Of a stretch of DNA of 11,862 nucleotides, positions 1-7,303 are shown in pieces; within the stretch, counting starts at the first letter, position 1, and the number at the start of each line of letters is the position of its first letter. Source of the stretch: Fischerella sp. (GTDB taxonomy: Bacteria > Cyanobacteriota > Cyanobacteriia > Cyanobacteriales > Nostocaceae). The DNA is taken from contig JANZYY010000101.1 of NCBI GenBank assembly GCA_026419705.1, positions 1 through 11,862 of the forward strand, in the 5' to 3' direction. Position numbers and translations under genes: made by a program. The notes beneath the pieces are model-generated. The model had not been told where the DNA came from. It saw only the letters and a list, made by a program, of their open reading frames with translations, and searched no databases.

Positions 1-136
1 TCTGTTTACCGGACATACCGATGGCCCGCATGATCCCAAGGTACTTTGTCCTTGATACTATGCTTGTGTTCATGGTATTTATAATATTCAGAAGGCTTAT
101 GAGCGCGATCACGCCGATAAATCCGTAGATAAATAT
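1..136 (-). CDS. FtsX/MacB-type ABC transporter permease, internal fragment running off the left edge
   Basis: Reading leftward from about position 136, in a frame shifted by one base from the neighbouring ORF, the minus strand encodes 45 uninterrupted residues. They begin IFIYGFIGVIALIS, continue with LNIINTMNTSIVSRTK and end LGIMRAIGMSGKQ at the window edge. This pattern, a membrane helix followed by an 'NxxNTxxxSxxxRxxxxGxxRAIGMS' stretch, is the hallmark of the third-last helix and following loop of FtsX-like permeases, which export lipids, peptides or drugs with an ATPase partner. The wording resembles Firmicutes members more than cyanobacterial MacB/DevC proteins, as I recall them. There is no start codon or ribosome site of its own: it begins directly where the formylglycine-enzyme homology stops. 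It is best read as a piece of a foreign gene joined here, by misassembly or by rearrangement. The family is fairly certain; the origin is inferred. Confidence 0.7.
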   Translation of the reverse strand, partial: MFIYGFIGVIALISLLNIINTMNTSIVSRTKYLGIMRAIGMSGKQ

Positions 137-1115
137 AGCTACCGTCATAGTTAGCGAGGTTAGAGGTTATGGTTTCACCAAAGTGGAAAGGAGTTGTAGT
201 TCCAGCGCGACAGGCGAATTCCCACTCTGCTTCACTCGGTAGTCGATAACTATGTCCTGTGAGTTGGGAGAGTCTTGCACAAAACTCGATGGCGTCATAC
301 CAGCAGACTTTCTCGACGGGAGTATCTGGGTGTTTGAAATTGGAGGGATCCGGGTTGAGGTATCTGTTGATTTGGGGAAGTTGGGCAATGGCTTTCCACT
401 GGGTTTGGGTAATGGGAAATCTGCTGAGATAGAAAGGCTGGAGGGTGACTGGATGTTGGGGGCCTTCATTGCTCTCTCGATTTAATTCATCCTCAGGAGA
501 TCCCATCAAAAATGTTCCTGCTGGAATGTAAACCATGTCCAGAAAGACATTATTTCCCAGATGCTCTTGAAAATATTGCGCCTTATTGATAGAGCAGTTG
601 ATTGGTTGTCCCCACTTGTTTAAGGTCACAACTTTAAAGCTAAACTCTTGTATTTTGAGTGAACAAGAAACTTTCTGTAATTGGAAGTGAGGTATTATTG
701 CGTTTTTGTGCTTGCGCTCTTGTTTAATGTCCTCTAGTTCAGTTCTCAATTGTGCCATCTGTTGAGTCGATTGGTGCAACTGCTCCTGCAATAGTGCTAG
801 TCTGGCTTCTTGTTTATGCAACGTTTCAGCAAAAGCAGACCGTTCTTGATAGCTTTGTTCAAGCAGCAACTTCATTTGTGATGCACGTTGGTTTGCTTCC
901 TCAAGCTGCATCTGTACTTGCTTTAATCGTTCTTGGGCTAACTTAAAGGCTGTCCATATTTGTTTGGCCCAAGCCAATCTGATGTTTTCTTTTTGAACAA
1001 TTTCGGGAATCCACCCCATAGGAAATGGGTAAGGTGGCAGATTCCAGTTACAGCAGGGACAGTAATCGTTCTTGTTCGGAACGTACTTACTTTGGCAGAC
1101 GGGACAGCGAGGCAT
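6..1115 (-). CDS. Zinc-ribbon, coiled-coil, formylglycine-generating-enzyme (SUMF1/FGE-fold) protein, 3' part replaced
   Basis: The 369-residue ORF opens with a C4 zinc ribbon (C4-x2-C7, C19-x2-C22). A Gln/Glu/Leu-rich coiled coil follows (about 55-135), then a linker and an FGE-sulfatase fold starting at 'DMVYIPAGTFLMGSP' (193-207). Family landmarks are HPVTLQPFYLSRFPITQTQW (221-240), 'PVEKVCWYDAIEFCARLS' (266-283) and 'YRLPSEAEWEFACRAGT' (290-306). Homology stops after 'ANYDGSY' (321-327). The usual second half (GNVWEWC and RGGSW...GFR blocks) is missing, and residues 328-369 are an out-of-frame reading of an ABC-permease fragment. In cyanobacteria this fold occurs in many proteins that are not sulfatase activators, often next to kinases or peptidases, so substrate and role are unknown. 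The zinc ribbon and coiled coil suggest a protein-binding or scaffold part. The start at 1115 gives the complete zinc ribbon. Confidence 0.75.
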   Translation of the reverse strand: MPRCPVCQSKYVPNKNDYCPCCNWNLPPYPFPMGWIPEIVQKENIRLAWAKQIWTAFKLAQERLKQVQMQLEEANQRASQMKLLLEQSYQERSAFAETLHKQEARLALLQEQLHQSTQQMAQLRTELEDIKQERKHKNAIIPHFQLQKVSCSLKIQEFSFKVVTLNKWGQPINCSINKAQYFQEHLGNNVFLDMVYIPAGTFLMGSPEDELNRESNEGPQHPVTLQPFYLSRFPITQTQWKAIAQLPQINRYLNPDPSNFKHPDTPVEKVCWYDAIEFCARLSQLTGHSYRLPSEAEWEFACRAGTTTPFHFGETITSNLANYDGSYIYLRIYRRDRAHKPSEYYKYHEHKHSIKDKVPWDHAGHRYVR

Positions 1116-1200
1116 GATGATAACCTCTTGACCTGAGTTAAATCTTTGATTTGCTTATACCATTTCTCTATCAAGTTAAGCTTAATTCTATCCCTGTAGT

Positions 1201-1233
1201 CCACCCGGTGCTTTGGGATGACACCGGAGGTGG
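1201..1233. repeat. GC-rich imperfect hairpin upstream of the FGE-fold gene
   Basis: CCACCCGGTG (1201-1210) pairs with CACCG (1222-1226) and GGTGG (1229-1233), with a two-base bulge and an 11-base loop. It is the most GC-rich stretch in the gap between the ATPase stop and the FGE-fold start. It lies in the region that would be the leader of the latter. No T-run follows on either strand, so a simple intrinsic terminator is unlikely. Confidence 0.4.
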
Positions 1234-1253
1234 GGTTTATTAATTAAGTGCTT

Positions 1254-1298
1254 TGTGACAATGAATTGGTATTAAAGCTTAATATTACAATTGTCACA
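1254..1298 (-). terminator. Palindrome just downstream of the P-type ATPase, possible transcript-end hairpin
   Basis: TGTGACAAT (1254-1262) and ATTGTCACA (1290-1298) are perfect 9-base inverted repeats, with an inner ATTAA/TTAAT pair around an AGC loop. The palindrome begins 11 bases past the ATPase stop codon, the place expected for a transcript-end structure. There is no T-tract after it, so it could instead stabilise the 3' end or be a dyad protein-binding site controlling the FGE-fold gene further left. Confidence 0.35.
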
Positions 1299-1309
1299 CA
1301 TTTGATGTT

Positions 1310-3607
1310 TTAAGTGGGCAATAAATCAGAAATAGTTGTTGTCTTTTTTTTGGTGTTGCTATAGTTATCGTTTTCCTGAGAACTAGCAAACACAGAGATT
1401 AAGGATTCTTCTACTAGATATGAGTTGGGGTCTGTGTCAGGCTCAAATAGAGGTCGGAAGCTGTTTAGTTCTGCTAGTAAGGCTGAACCGTTACTGATGA
1501 TTACTCCTAGTACGGGATCTAGAGCGAAGAAAACTCCTGCGAGGACTACGCTAATATTGGGAATTGCAGCGATCGCTGTATTTTGATAAATAATTTCCAT
1601 TGCCCGTTTAGCAATGGCAATGGCATGGGTAATGCCTCGTAGATCGTTATCCAAAAGTACGACATCAGCGGTTTCTCGGGCAATATCGCTACCTTCCAGA
1701 AAAGATATTGAAACATCGGCATGAGCAAGAGCAGCAGCATCGTTAATACCTTCACCAACAAATGCCACCCTCTGCCCTCTGTCTTTTAAACTACAAATCA
1801 CCTCAACTTTTTTGTCGGGGAAAACTTGAGCATAAGTGTAATCCTGACTGATGCCTAATTGAGTACCAACATGATTTGCTACATGTTGATTATCTCCTGT
1901 TAACATGTAAGTTGCCAAACCCTGACATTGTAAAGATTCAACAACTTTTCTACTTTCTGGACGCAAAGGATCGGTAAACAAAATAACTCCCAGTAGTTGA
2001 TTGTTCTTAGCCACATAAACAAGGGAGTAACTGCTGGTTTTCAAGTTTGGATATTTTTTGTGGATGGGATCTAGATTGATACCCTCTTGTTGCAGGAGCA
2101 ATTCGCTACCTACTAAAACTTTTGCATCCTCAATCAGGGCAACAATTCCTAAACCAATACGATAATCTTTGGTTGTAGAAGGTTTAATTTCCACTCCATT
2201 TTCTTCGGCACGGCGAATAATAGCACTCGCTACGGGGTGAGAATTCCCTTGTTCTGCAGAAGCAGCCAGTGCGAGAATTTCTTGGGGCGAAATTTGCTCG
2301 TGTGCTGTTTCAATCGCCACGACAGCTGCATTTCCTTGAGTTAAAGTTCCAGTTTTGTCAAAAACGACAGTATCTATCCGTGCTAGCATTTCCAAGGCTC
2401 GACCACTGCGGATGTAAATTCCCTGGCGAGCAGCGTAGGTGAGGGCTGCAAGCGCAGTTGTGGGAACTGCAATCCGAATGGCGTGTCCAAAGTCAAGATG
2501 AAGGGGAGCAAGCGCTCTCGATACGTCTCGTGTAAGGGCAAAAATGACTCCACTTAATAATAGGGTAGGTGCGATGAGGGTGTTGGCGATTTTAGAGGCG
2601 TAATCTTCCACACGAGTATCATGTACTGGCGCAGATTGCATCAGTTGCACTGCTAAGCCTAAGCGAGTATTCTTGCCAATCCGTTTTGTGAGGATACAAA
2701 TTTTACCTTCTAATACTAAGGTTGAAGCATGGACGACTTGTCCCTCTGAGCGAGAAACTAGCTTAGATTCTCCTGTGAGCTTGTGTTCGTCGATCAGGGC
2801 AATACCCCTTAGTACCCGACCGCTAACGGGAATTGTCTCACCTGCACAGACAACAATGCGATCGCCTTTTTTCACTTCACTTAATTGAATACGTTCTTCT
2901 CGTCCATTCCGCTCTATCCTGACGTACTTATCTACTCCTTGCAGCAAATCTAACATTTGTTGTTCATTAGCACGGGCAGTCGCATCTCTGAGTACATCAC
3001 CAGATTCTATGAGACTGATCATTAATGCGGGAGCAACAAAGTCACCTTTGATGGTATAAAGACTCATCCAGAGGATATCCAGAATATCTGCATCCAAACG
3101 ACGCTCTGTCAGCATGAGTTCGAGTGTGCGATGGATAAACGGAATTGCAGCAACAGCTACTGCTCCTGCTACCAATAAAGGTGGAATCGGTAGGAATTGC
3201 TGAGCAAGGAGTGCTAATCCTAAACTCAAGACAGGCATTCCTACTCTCTCTAACACCCAGTCGAGTTCTGATTTAAATTCTGTTTGAGTCCGGACAATTT
3301 CCGAGGAAGTTTCGGCAATGGCTGCTTGTTGAATAATCGTCCGCAGGCTTTCTTTAACTGCAGTGCTAGAAACAAGGTTTTCTTGATAGTGGATGATTAA
3401 TGATTCTGCTGCTGGATTAATGCGAACACTAATGATGAAGTCGAAAGACTCTATCAACCAAATAAGTTGGTTAGTATACCCCACATCTTGAGATAATCGG
3501 GGAATTTTAATCCGGAGGCGACCACTAGTAGTATGGATGATTTGGTAATCTATTTCTCCAACATGCTTTTCTGGGTTCAGAGGTTCTGTTTCTGCAACTA
3601 ATTTCAT
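1310..3607 (-). CDS. HMA2-type heavy-metal-transporting P-type ATPase
   Basis: The 765-residue protein should pump a metal cation across the membrane, forming an aspartyl phosphate from ATP. An N-terminal HMA2-like domain without CxxC ('YQIIHTTSGRLRIKIPRL', 21-38) is followed by helices at about 122-158. The actuator domain has TGES (278-281). An ion-site helix has V-P-T-T (381-384) where copper pumps have CPC. The phosphorylation motif DKTGTLT is at 417-423, the nucleotide-domain histidine-proline of metal pumps at 457-458, TGDN at 570-573, and the hinge motif reads GEGIND (618-623, normally GDGxND). Two helices end the core at about 675-715, followed by a polar tail. Length and architecture fit the CtpC-like group, so a metal other than Cu+, perhaps Mn2+ or Zn2+, is inferred but not proven. 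An AAGGG ribosome site lies at 3618-3622, 10 bases before the ATG. A degenerate paralogue lies at 8283-10280. Confidence 0.93.
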   Translation of the reverse strand: MKLVAETEPLNPEKHVGEIDYQIIHTTSGRLRIKIPRLSQDVGYTNQLIWLIESFDFIISVRINPAAESLIIHYQENLVSSTAVKESLRTIIQQAAIAETSSEIVRTQTEFKSELDWVLERVGMPVLSLGLALLAQQFLPIPPLLVAGAVAVAAIPFIHRTLELMLTERRLDADILDILWMSLYTIKGDFVAPALMISLIESGDVLRDATARANEQQMLDLLQGVDKYVRIERNGREERIQLSEVKKGDRIVVCAGETIPVSGRVLRGIALIDEHKLTGESKLVSRSEGQVVHASTLVLEGKICILTKRIGKNTRLGLAVQLMQSAPVHDTRVEDYASKIANTLIAPTLLLSGVIFALTRDVSRALAPLHLDFGHAIRIAVPTTALAALTYAARQGIYIRSGRALEMLARIDTVVFDKTGTLTQGNAAVVAIETAHEQISPQEILALAASAEQGNSHPVASAIIRRAEENGVEIKPSTTKDYRIGLGIVALIEDAKVLVGSELLLQQEGINLDPIHKKYPNLKTSSYSLVYVAKNNQLLGVILFTDPLRPESRKVVESLQCQGLATYMLTGDNQHVANHVGTQLGISQDYTYAQVFPDKKVEVICSLKDRGQRVAFVGEGINDAAALAHADVSISFLEGSDIARETADVVLLDNDLRGITHAIAIAKRAMEIIYQNTAIAAIPNISVVLAGVFFALDPVLGVIISNGSALLAELNSFRPLFEPDTDPNSYLVEESLISVFASSQENDNYSNTKKKTTTISDLLPT

Positions 3608-3746
3608 GATTATTTTACCCTTGATATCAATACAGGTTTAAAAAAAGAATTTTAAGAAATTTACAAACATCTTGACAGAGGGAGCGTGTTATTACATCTG
3701 CCTTAGGAACAATCGCTTCCTCCTAGAGTATAAAACTACCGCTCAT

Positions 3747-3775
3747 AATATATAAGTGTTACTTTAGTTAAACAA
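3747..3775 (-). promoter_or_regulatory. Candidate sigma70-type promoter for the P-type ATPase
   Basis: On the minus strand TTGTTT (3775-3770) and TATATT (3752-3747) are separated by 17 bases, a plausible -35/-10 pair. It would give a leader of about 130 bases before the ATPase start at 3607. An alternative -10 (TATACT) lies closer to the gene near 3726-3731 without a good -35. Only sequence resemblance supports this. Confidence 0.3.
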
Positions 3776-4343
3776 TGTTTGCTTAATTTTTACTTAGCAG
3801 TACCGCAAAACTATGTTCCTTTATCTCATTTCTATCTCAAGAGGGACAGCATTACAAACAATACCTGTCAATGAGAATATGTTGTTTTGAAAAATTTTTA
3901 GATAGGCTTTAGGATAAAGGCTGAGATATTCAAAATATTTCAACTAAACTAACGCAAGAAGGCAGTTCTGGGGTCGGCAGTAAAGGATATTGATTGTAAG
4001 TGAGGCTTTTTAAGCTTTTTCGAGTAAATGATTATTTTTACCCTGCTGTTTTTGTTGGAAGACTATCTCTGTTTCGTTTCAAACGAGAGGTTTGCTAACT
4101 GCACTTCATCTATGGGTTTAAGTTTTATTTTTAACTTTTTCTTAATTTTTTGATCTAGATCGCACTTAACTGTGCCAACAAGCTTCTCAATAGCAACGTT
4201 TTACAGCCAAATTCCTATACAATAACTTATACTAATAATTAACCATAGTTGAGCAAATGTGTATTTGGTGTTTGGAGGTGTATACCATTGAATTGATATT
4301 CATTTTCAGTCGAGCATGCGGTAAAGCTTTCAAAAGATAGGGG

Positions 4344-4476
4344 AAAAATTTTGGCGTCGCTGAATCTGAGGATGAATTATTGAACTACCAAGACACCAAG
4401 TACGCCAAGAGGTTAGACTTTTGAGTTTACAAAAATTAAAAAAACATCCCGCCATTTATACCACGCCAAAATTTTT
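4344..4476. repeat. 133-bp element bounded by 14-bp perfect inverted repeats
   Basis: AAAAATTTTGGCGT at 4344-4357 is exactly the reverse complement of ACGCCAAAATTTTT at 4463-4476. The interior carries ACCAAGACACCAAG (4387-4400), which recurs in reverse complement in the palindrome at 10961-11031. There is no obvious target-site duplication. A small non-autonomous insertion (MITE-like) or a dispersed cyanobacterial intergenic repeat are both possible. It ends about 90 bases before the ParB-domain gene and may hold or disrupt its promoter. Confidence 0.55.
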
Positions 4477-4565
4477 AAACATTTATAAAAATGATAAGAG
4501 TGTCTTTTCAATTTTCGAGCATAACACTTCTATTAGAAATTTTGGATTAATAGAGAAAGAATGCT

Positions 4566-5882
4566 ATGTCCTTCGTTGACATTAATCGTGTCAATATTCT
4601 CCCAAATAGGCGTCCTCTCAATGACCAAAAAGTCGCTGAGCTGATGGAGTCTATCAAAGCTAATGGACTTTTAAATCCTATCACTTTAGACCAAAATCTC
4701 AATCTAATTGCAGGCTTGCACCGCCTGACCGCCTGTAAGCTTATTGGATTTAAAGAGATTGAGTGTCGTATTATTAATTGCGAAGACAAAGACCATGCTC
4801 GTCTGGCAGAAATTGATGAAAACTTAATTCGTAGCGAATTAGATGCTCTGGAACGATCCGAATTATGGTTGGAACGCGATCGAATCTTGGAACGGATGGG
4901 ATTGAGGGCAAAAGTAGGAGACAACCAATTTACTCAAAGAGGTGGTGAAAATATTTCACCACCGCTGAAAACAACATTAGAGTTGGCACAAGAAATAGGC
5001 TACACAGAGCGCACTTTACAGTATGGTAAACAAATTGCTAAAAACATTGTTCCGGAAGTTAAAGAAATGATTAAAGGAACACCAATTGCTAAGAGTACCT
5101 CAGCATTACTGAAAGTAGCTAGGGCAGGTAGTAAAGAACGACAAGAGGCAGAACAAGCAGAAATAGCGGCACAAGAAGCTAGAGCGCAACACAACAGAGC
5201 CGAACTAGAAAAGCAAAAAAAGCTAGCAGCACAGGCAAGAGAGAAACAAAAACAACTTCAGTTAATTGCTTTTCAAAACGCTATGGCCCAAAAGGAGGCC
5301 AAAGAATCTAGCAAGCAAACTCAACGTGTATCAAAAAATATTAAGACCAATGACATTCAGATACAGACAGACGAAGTTTGGATTCTAGATCGACACATGA
5401 TTTATTGCGGCGATACCACTGATGAAGATTTTATTCAACTATTACCATCTCATGCTGCATTAGCGATCGCTCCTCCCGGTTGTTCTTGGAAGCATGACTA
5501 TTTAGTCAACGAAGCTCGTGTTGTAGCTGTGATGTGTCGTGAAGGATCTATCTACAATCTTTGCAGATGCAGTCAAATGCCCTTTAGATTTGAATTAGTT
5601 ACAGGAAATATATATACTGCAATTTTCTCCCAAGAATCTTTGCTCAAACCAAATCTTAATCCTGATATTGAGGGTATTGAAGGTATCGTTGCTTATTTAG
5701 TAAGTTTTTTTACAAAACCCGGTAGTTTCGTAATAATTCCTTCTATTGGACATGGTGAAGCACTAATTGCTTGTGAACGTTTAAGACGAATTTGTTTTGC
5801 TGGAGATGAAGATCCTAAGAAAGTCAACGAGGCGATCCTTCGTTGGCAGCGATGGACGGGCAAACAAGCGATGAGAGCTTGA
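4566..5882 (+). CDS. ParB-like domain protein fused to a degenerate DNA methyltransferase-like domain
   Basis: The 438-residue protein has four parts. Residues 1-90 form a ParB/Srx-type domain with 'LIAGLHRLTACKLIG' (47-61) as the nucleotide-binding box. Residues about 134-157 resemble a helix-turn-helix ('LELAQEIGYTERTLQ'). Residues 188-255 are a highly charged Ala/Gln/Lys/Glu coiled coil. Residues 268-435 match the layout of the N4/N6 methyltransferases often fused to ParB domains in phage-type proteins: 'RHMIYCGDTTDEDFIQLL' (276-293) and 'ALIACERLRRICFAGDEDP' (399-417) are in the expected places. The catalytic DPPY is replaced by I-A-P-P-G (301-305), the SAM-binding DPFxGSGT by IPSIGHGEA (391-399), and the middle is short. 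DNA binding with a non-catalytic tail is the likely role; methylation is unlikely. The ribosome site is weak (AGAAAG, 4553-4558). The start is chosen because the ParB domain begins at once. Confidence 0.85.
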   Translation: MSFVDINRVNILPNRRPLNDQKVAELMESIKANGLLNPITLDQNLNLIAGLHRLTACKLIGFKEIECRIINCEDKDHARLAEIDENLIRSELDALERSELWLERDRILERMGLRAKVGDNQFTQRGGENISPPLKTTLELAQEIGYTERTLQYGKQIAKNIVPEVKEMIKGTPIAKSTSALLKVARAGSKERQEAEQAEIAAQEARAQHNRAELEKQKKLAAQAREKQKQLQLIAFQNAMAQKEAKESSKQTQRVSKNIKTNDIQIQTDEVWILDRHMIYCGDTTDEDFIQLLPSHAALAIAPPGCSWKHDYLVNEARVVAVMCREGSIYNLCRCSQMPFRFELVTGNIYTAIFSQESLLKPNLNPDIEGIEGIVAYLVSFFTKPGSFVIIPSIGHGEALIACERLRRICFAGDEDPKKVNEAILRWQRWTGKQAMRA

Positions 5883-5939
5883 TAACAAGTTACGTTCAAA
5901 GATATTATTCGCCCAACAGACAGGGGAGAAAAGGTAAGA

Positions 5940-6078
5940 GCGTTGCTGATTTGAGATCCGCTCCGAGTGTACCAGACGCGAATTTACCCCGCTCGAATGC
6001 CTACGGCGCAAGCAGGCGCAAGCATCTGAAGGGTTTTGGCAGAATGTAAAATCCTGCACCATATGAAATCAGCAACGC
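5940..6078. mobile_element. 139-bp MITE-like element with 13-bp terminal inverted repeats
   Basis: GCGTTGCTGATTT (5940-5952) and AAATCAGCAACGC (6066-6078) are perfect inverted copies at the two ends. The interior contains a perfect tandem GGCGCAAGCA pair (6005-6024) and no protein-coding frame. One more copy of the end sequence, TCAGCAACGCCAAAA, occurs alone at 8031-8045. This fits a non-autonomous transposon derivative or an internally deleted insertion sequence. A target-site duplication is not evident, so the exact borders are uncertain. Confidence 0.5.
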
Positions 6079-6092
6079 CAAAAAAGAATGGA

Positions 6093-6183
6093 GTGTAAAG
6101 GTGCGGTCTGCAGCCCTAGTTATTTAGCTGCTGAGTTTCAGTTAGTTAGCACTAACCAACAACAGTGGATTTACACCTTTACA
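6093..6183. repeat. Inverted-repeat pair enclosing a small hairpin
   Basis: TGTAAAGGTG (6093-6102) is the exact reverse complement of CACCTTTACA (6174-6183). Between them lies a short hairpin, GTTAGT-TAGC-ACTAAC (6141-6156). The structure directly follows the MITE-like element and could be part of it, a folded RNA or a separate repeat. Confidence 0.4.
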
Positions 6184-6627
6184 TCCCCATTATTAAACGC
6201 TGCTCTTGTTAAGGGATGGTAATAGTAGCAATCCCTAGCAAGCTGTAAACCTCTTGCAAAAGTAGCCTAGAGCACATGAATATGAAAATTTGACATTTGC
6301 ATTCCTTTACAGAGTTAAGCTTGGTTTGTAACTTTGTAACGGATTCAATGTCTTGTGCTTCTATTGGCTCTTCTCAAAAAGTTTTCAGAATGCAAACGAG
6401 ATTGCTACACATATTTTAGATTTGTTTATATCATAATTCTCCTCAAGTCTTATTAGTATCTGTTAGCAATGAGTTAGAAATAACTAAATTATTATTCTTT
6501 TAAGATAGCCAGCTAGACAGATTATAATCTCTGTAAACATACATTAATATTAGTGGCATTGAATTTAATAAACTCATTTTCATTGTTTCATTTTTAATAT
6601 ATCAACTTATTTCGGGCTACCAAAATC

Positions 6628-6891
6628 ATGGCATTCATAAAAATTGGCAATATTGTAGTTAACACAGACTATATTGCTGCTATTCGATTACAATGTCGAG
6701 TCCGCTCTGAAGAAGAAAGTGTTTGCTTGCTGCTCGCTATCCCAAGTGCTTATCTATTCCAAGAAGACCGTATTTCACCCAATCTCTACCATTACGAATG
6801 GATAGAATTTACAGGTGATTCTGCTAAGGCACTACGAGACTATTTTACCAGTTTCAATAATGTAATTGATTTGCTCCCCTTATACTACTAA
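6628..6891 (+). CDS. Small conserved-looking protein of unknown function (87 aa)
   Basis: I do not recognise a named family. The protein starts MAFIKIGNIVVNTDYIAAIR, an opening I associate with small cyanobacterial proteins that begin with two short beta strands. It continues with a hydrophobic strand (VCLLLAIPSAYLF, 47-59) and a 'YHYEWIEFTGDSAKALRDYF' block (69-73 region onward, about residues 54-73), and ends with aromatic residues. It has no signal peptide, membrane span or cysteine pair. It is predicted soluble and mostly beta with one helix. No clear Shine-Dalgarno precedes the ATG. The stop is followed by a 412-bp gap before the next gene, so it is probably monocistronic. Confidence 0.65.
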   Translation: MAFIKIGNIVVNTDYIAAIRLQCRVRSEEESVCLLLAIPSAYLFQEDRISPNLYHYEWIEFTGDSAKALRDYFTSFNNVIDLLPLYY

Positions 6892-7303
6892 TCAACAGTA
6901 ATGGTAATTCGGAAAATTCCAGCACCGATACCACTACCTAGACTGAGATACCAAAGCTATAAAAGATACAATAATTTGCTAAAAGTAAAGAAAATGTTTC
7001 ATCATGTCTAATTTTATAACAAAAAATTAATGTTGTTTCTAGTACCTTCTTTTCCTGATACCATGTAAAATGGACTCACATAGGTGGAAACATTTAGAAA
7101 GTTTCGCTACCTGTTTTCCTACAGTTTTTACTCTCACTAACTAGCCTTCTTGTCATTACTCGATGTAGCTATTGAAGATTCGTTTCTGCATATTTGATTC
7201 ATTATTTGAGGTGACATACCTTCATATCTTAAGATTCGAGTTGTTTAAATAGCTGCAACTTGAAGCAAGCAGGTTTTTCTATCCTTTTGGAGGTAAAGCA
7301 AAT
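6892..7303. other. 412-bp intergenic region, nothing recognised apart from a ribosome site
   Basis: The region separates the 87-aa gene from the DUF5132-like gene. It is AT-rich, and I see no convincing open frame, terminator or repeat. Its right end carries GGAGG (7289-7293), ten bases before the next start codon. Confidence 0.55.

Larger units (their letters stand above)
3608..4565. other. Long divergent intergenic region (about 960 bp) without a recognisable gene
   Basis: This AT-rich stretch separates the leftward ATPase from the rightward ParB-domain gene. I see no long open frame and no tRNA- or rRNA-like sequence. It contains a candidate ATPase promoter (3747-3775) and a 133-bp inverted-repeat element (4344-4476). 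The remainder, about 3780-4340, shows nothing I can name. Its size leaves room for regulatory sites or a small RNA, but nothing demonstrates one. Confidence 0.6.
5883..6627. other. 745-bp intergenic region rich in inverted repeats, no gene recognised
   Basis: Downstream of the ParB-domain gene are a 139-bp MITE-like element (5940-6078), a second inverted-repeat pair (6093-6183) and a tandem TTTGTAAC pair (6325-6340). The last 250 bases are strongly AT-rich and probably hold the promoter of the 87-aa gene at 6628. No long open frame makes protein sense here. Confidence 0.6.

Noticed and set aside
6..1115. Diversity-generating retroelement target, since the FGE fold resembles C-type-lectin variable proteins
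   Set aside because: No reverse transcriptase, template repeat or adenine-biased variable repeat is present, and the C-terminal end where variation would lie is missing.
938..1204. Open frame of 88 codons on the minus strand overlapping the FGE-fold gene start
   Set aside because: It overlaps the zinc-ribbon and coiled-coil coding region in another frame, and its sequence has no domain-like pattern.
4547..4924. 125-codon open frame opposite the ParB-domain gene
   Set aside because: Its Ser/Arg-rich composition is the usual shadow of a coding strand; the plus-strand frame has clear ParB motifs.
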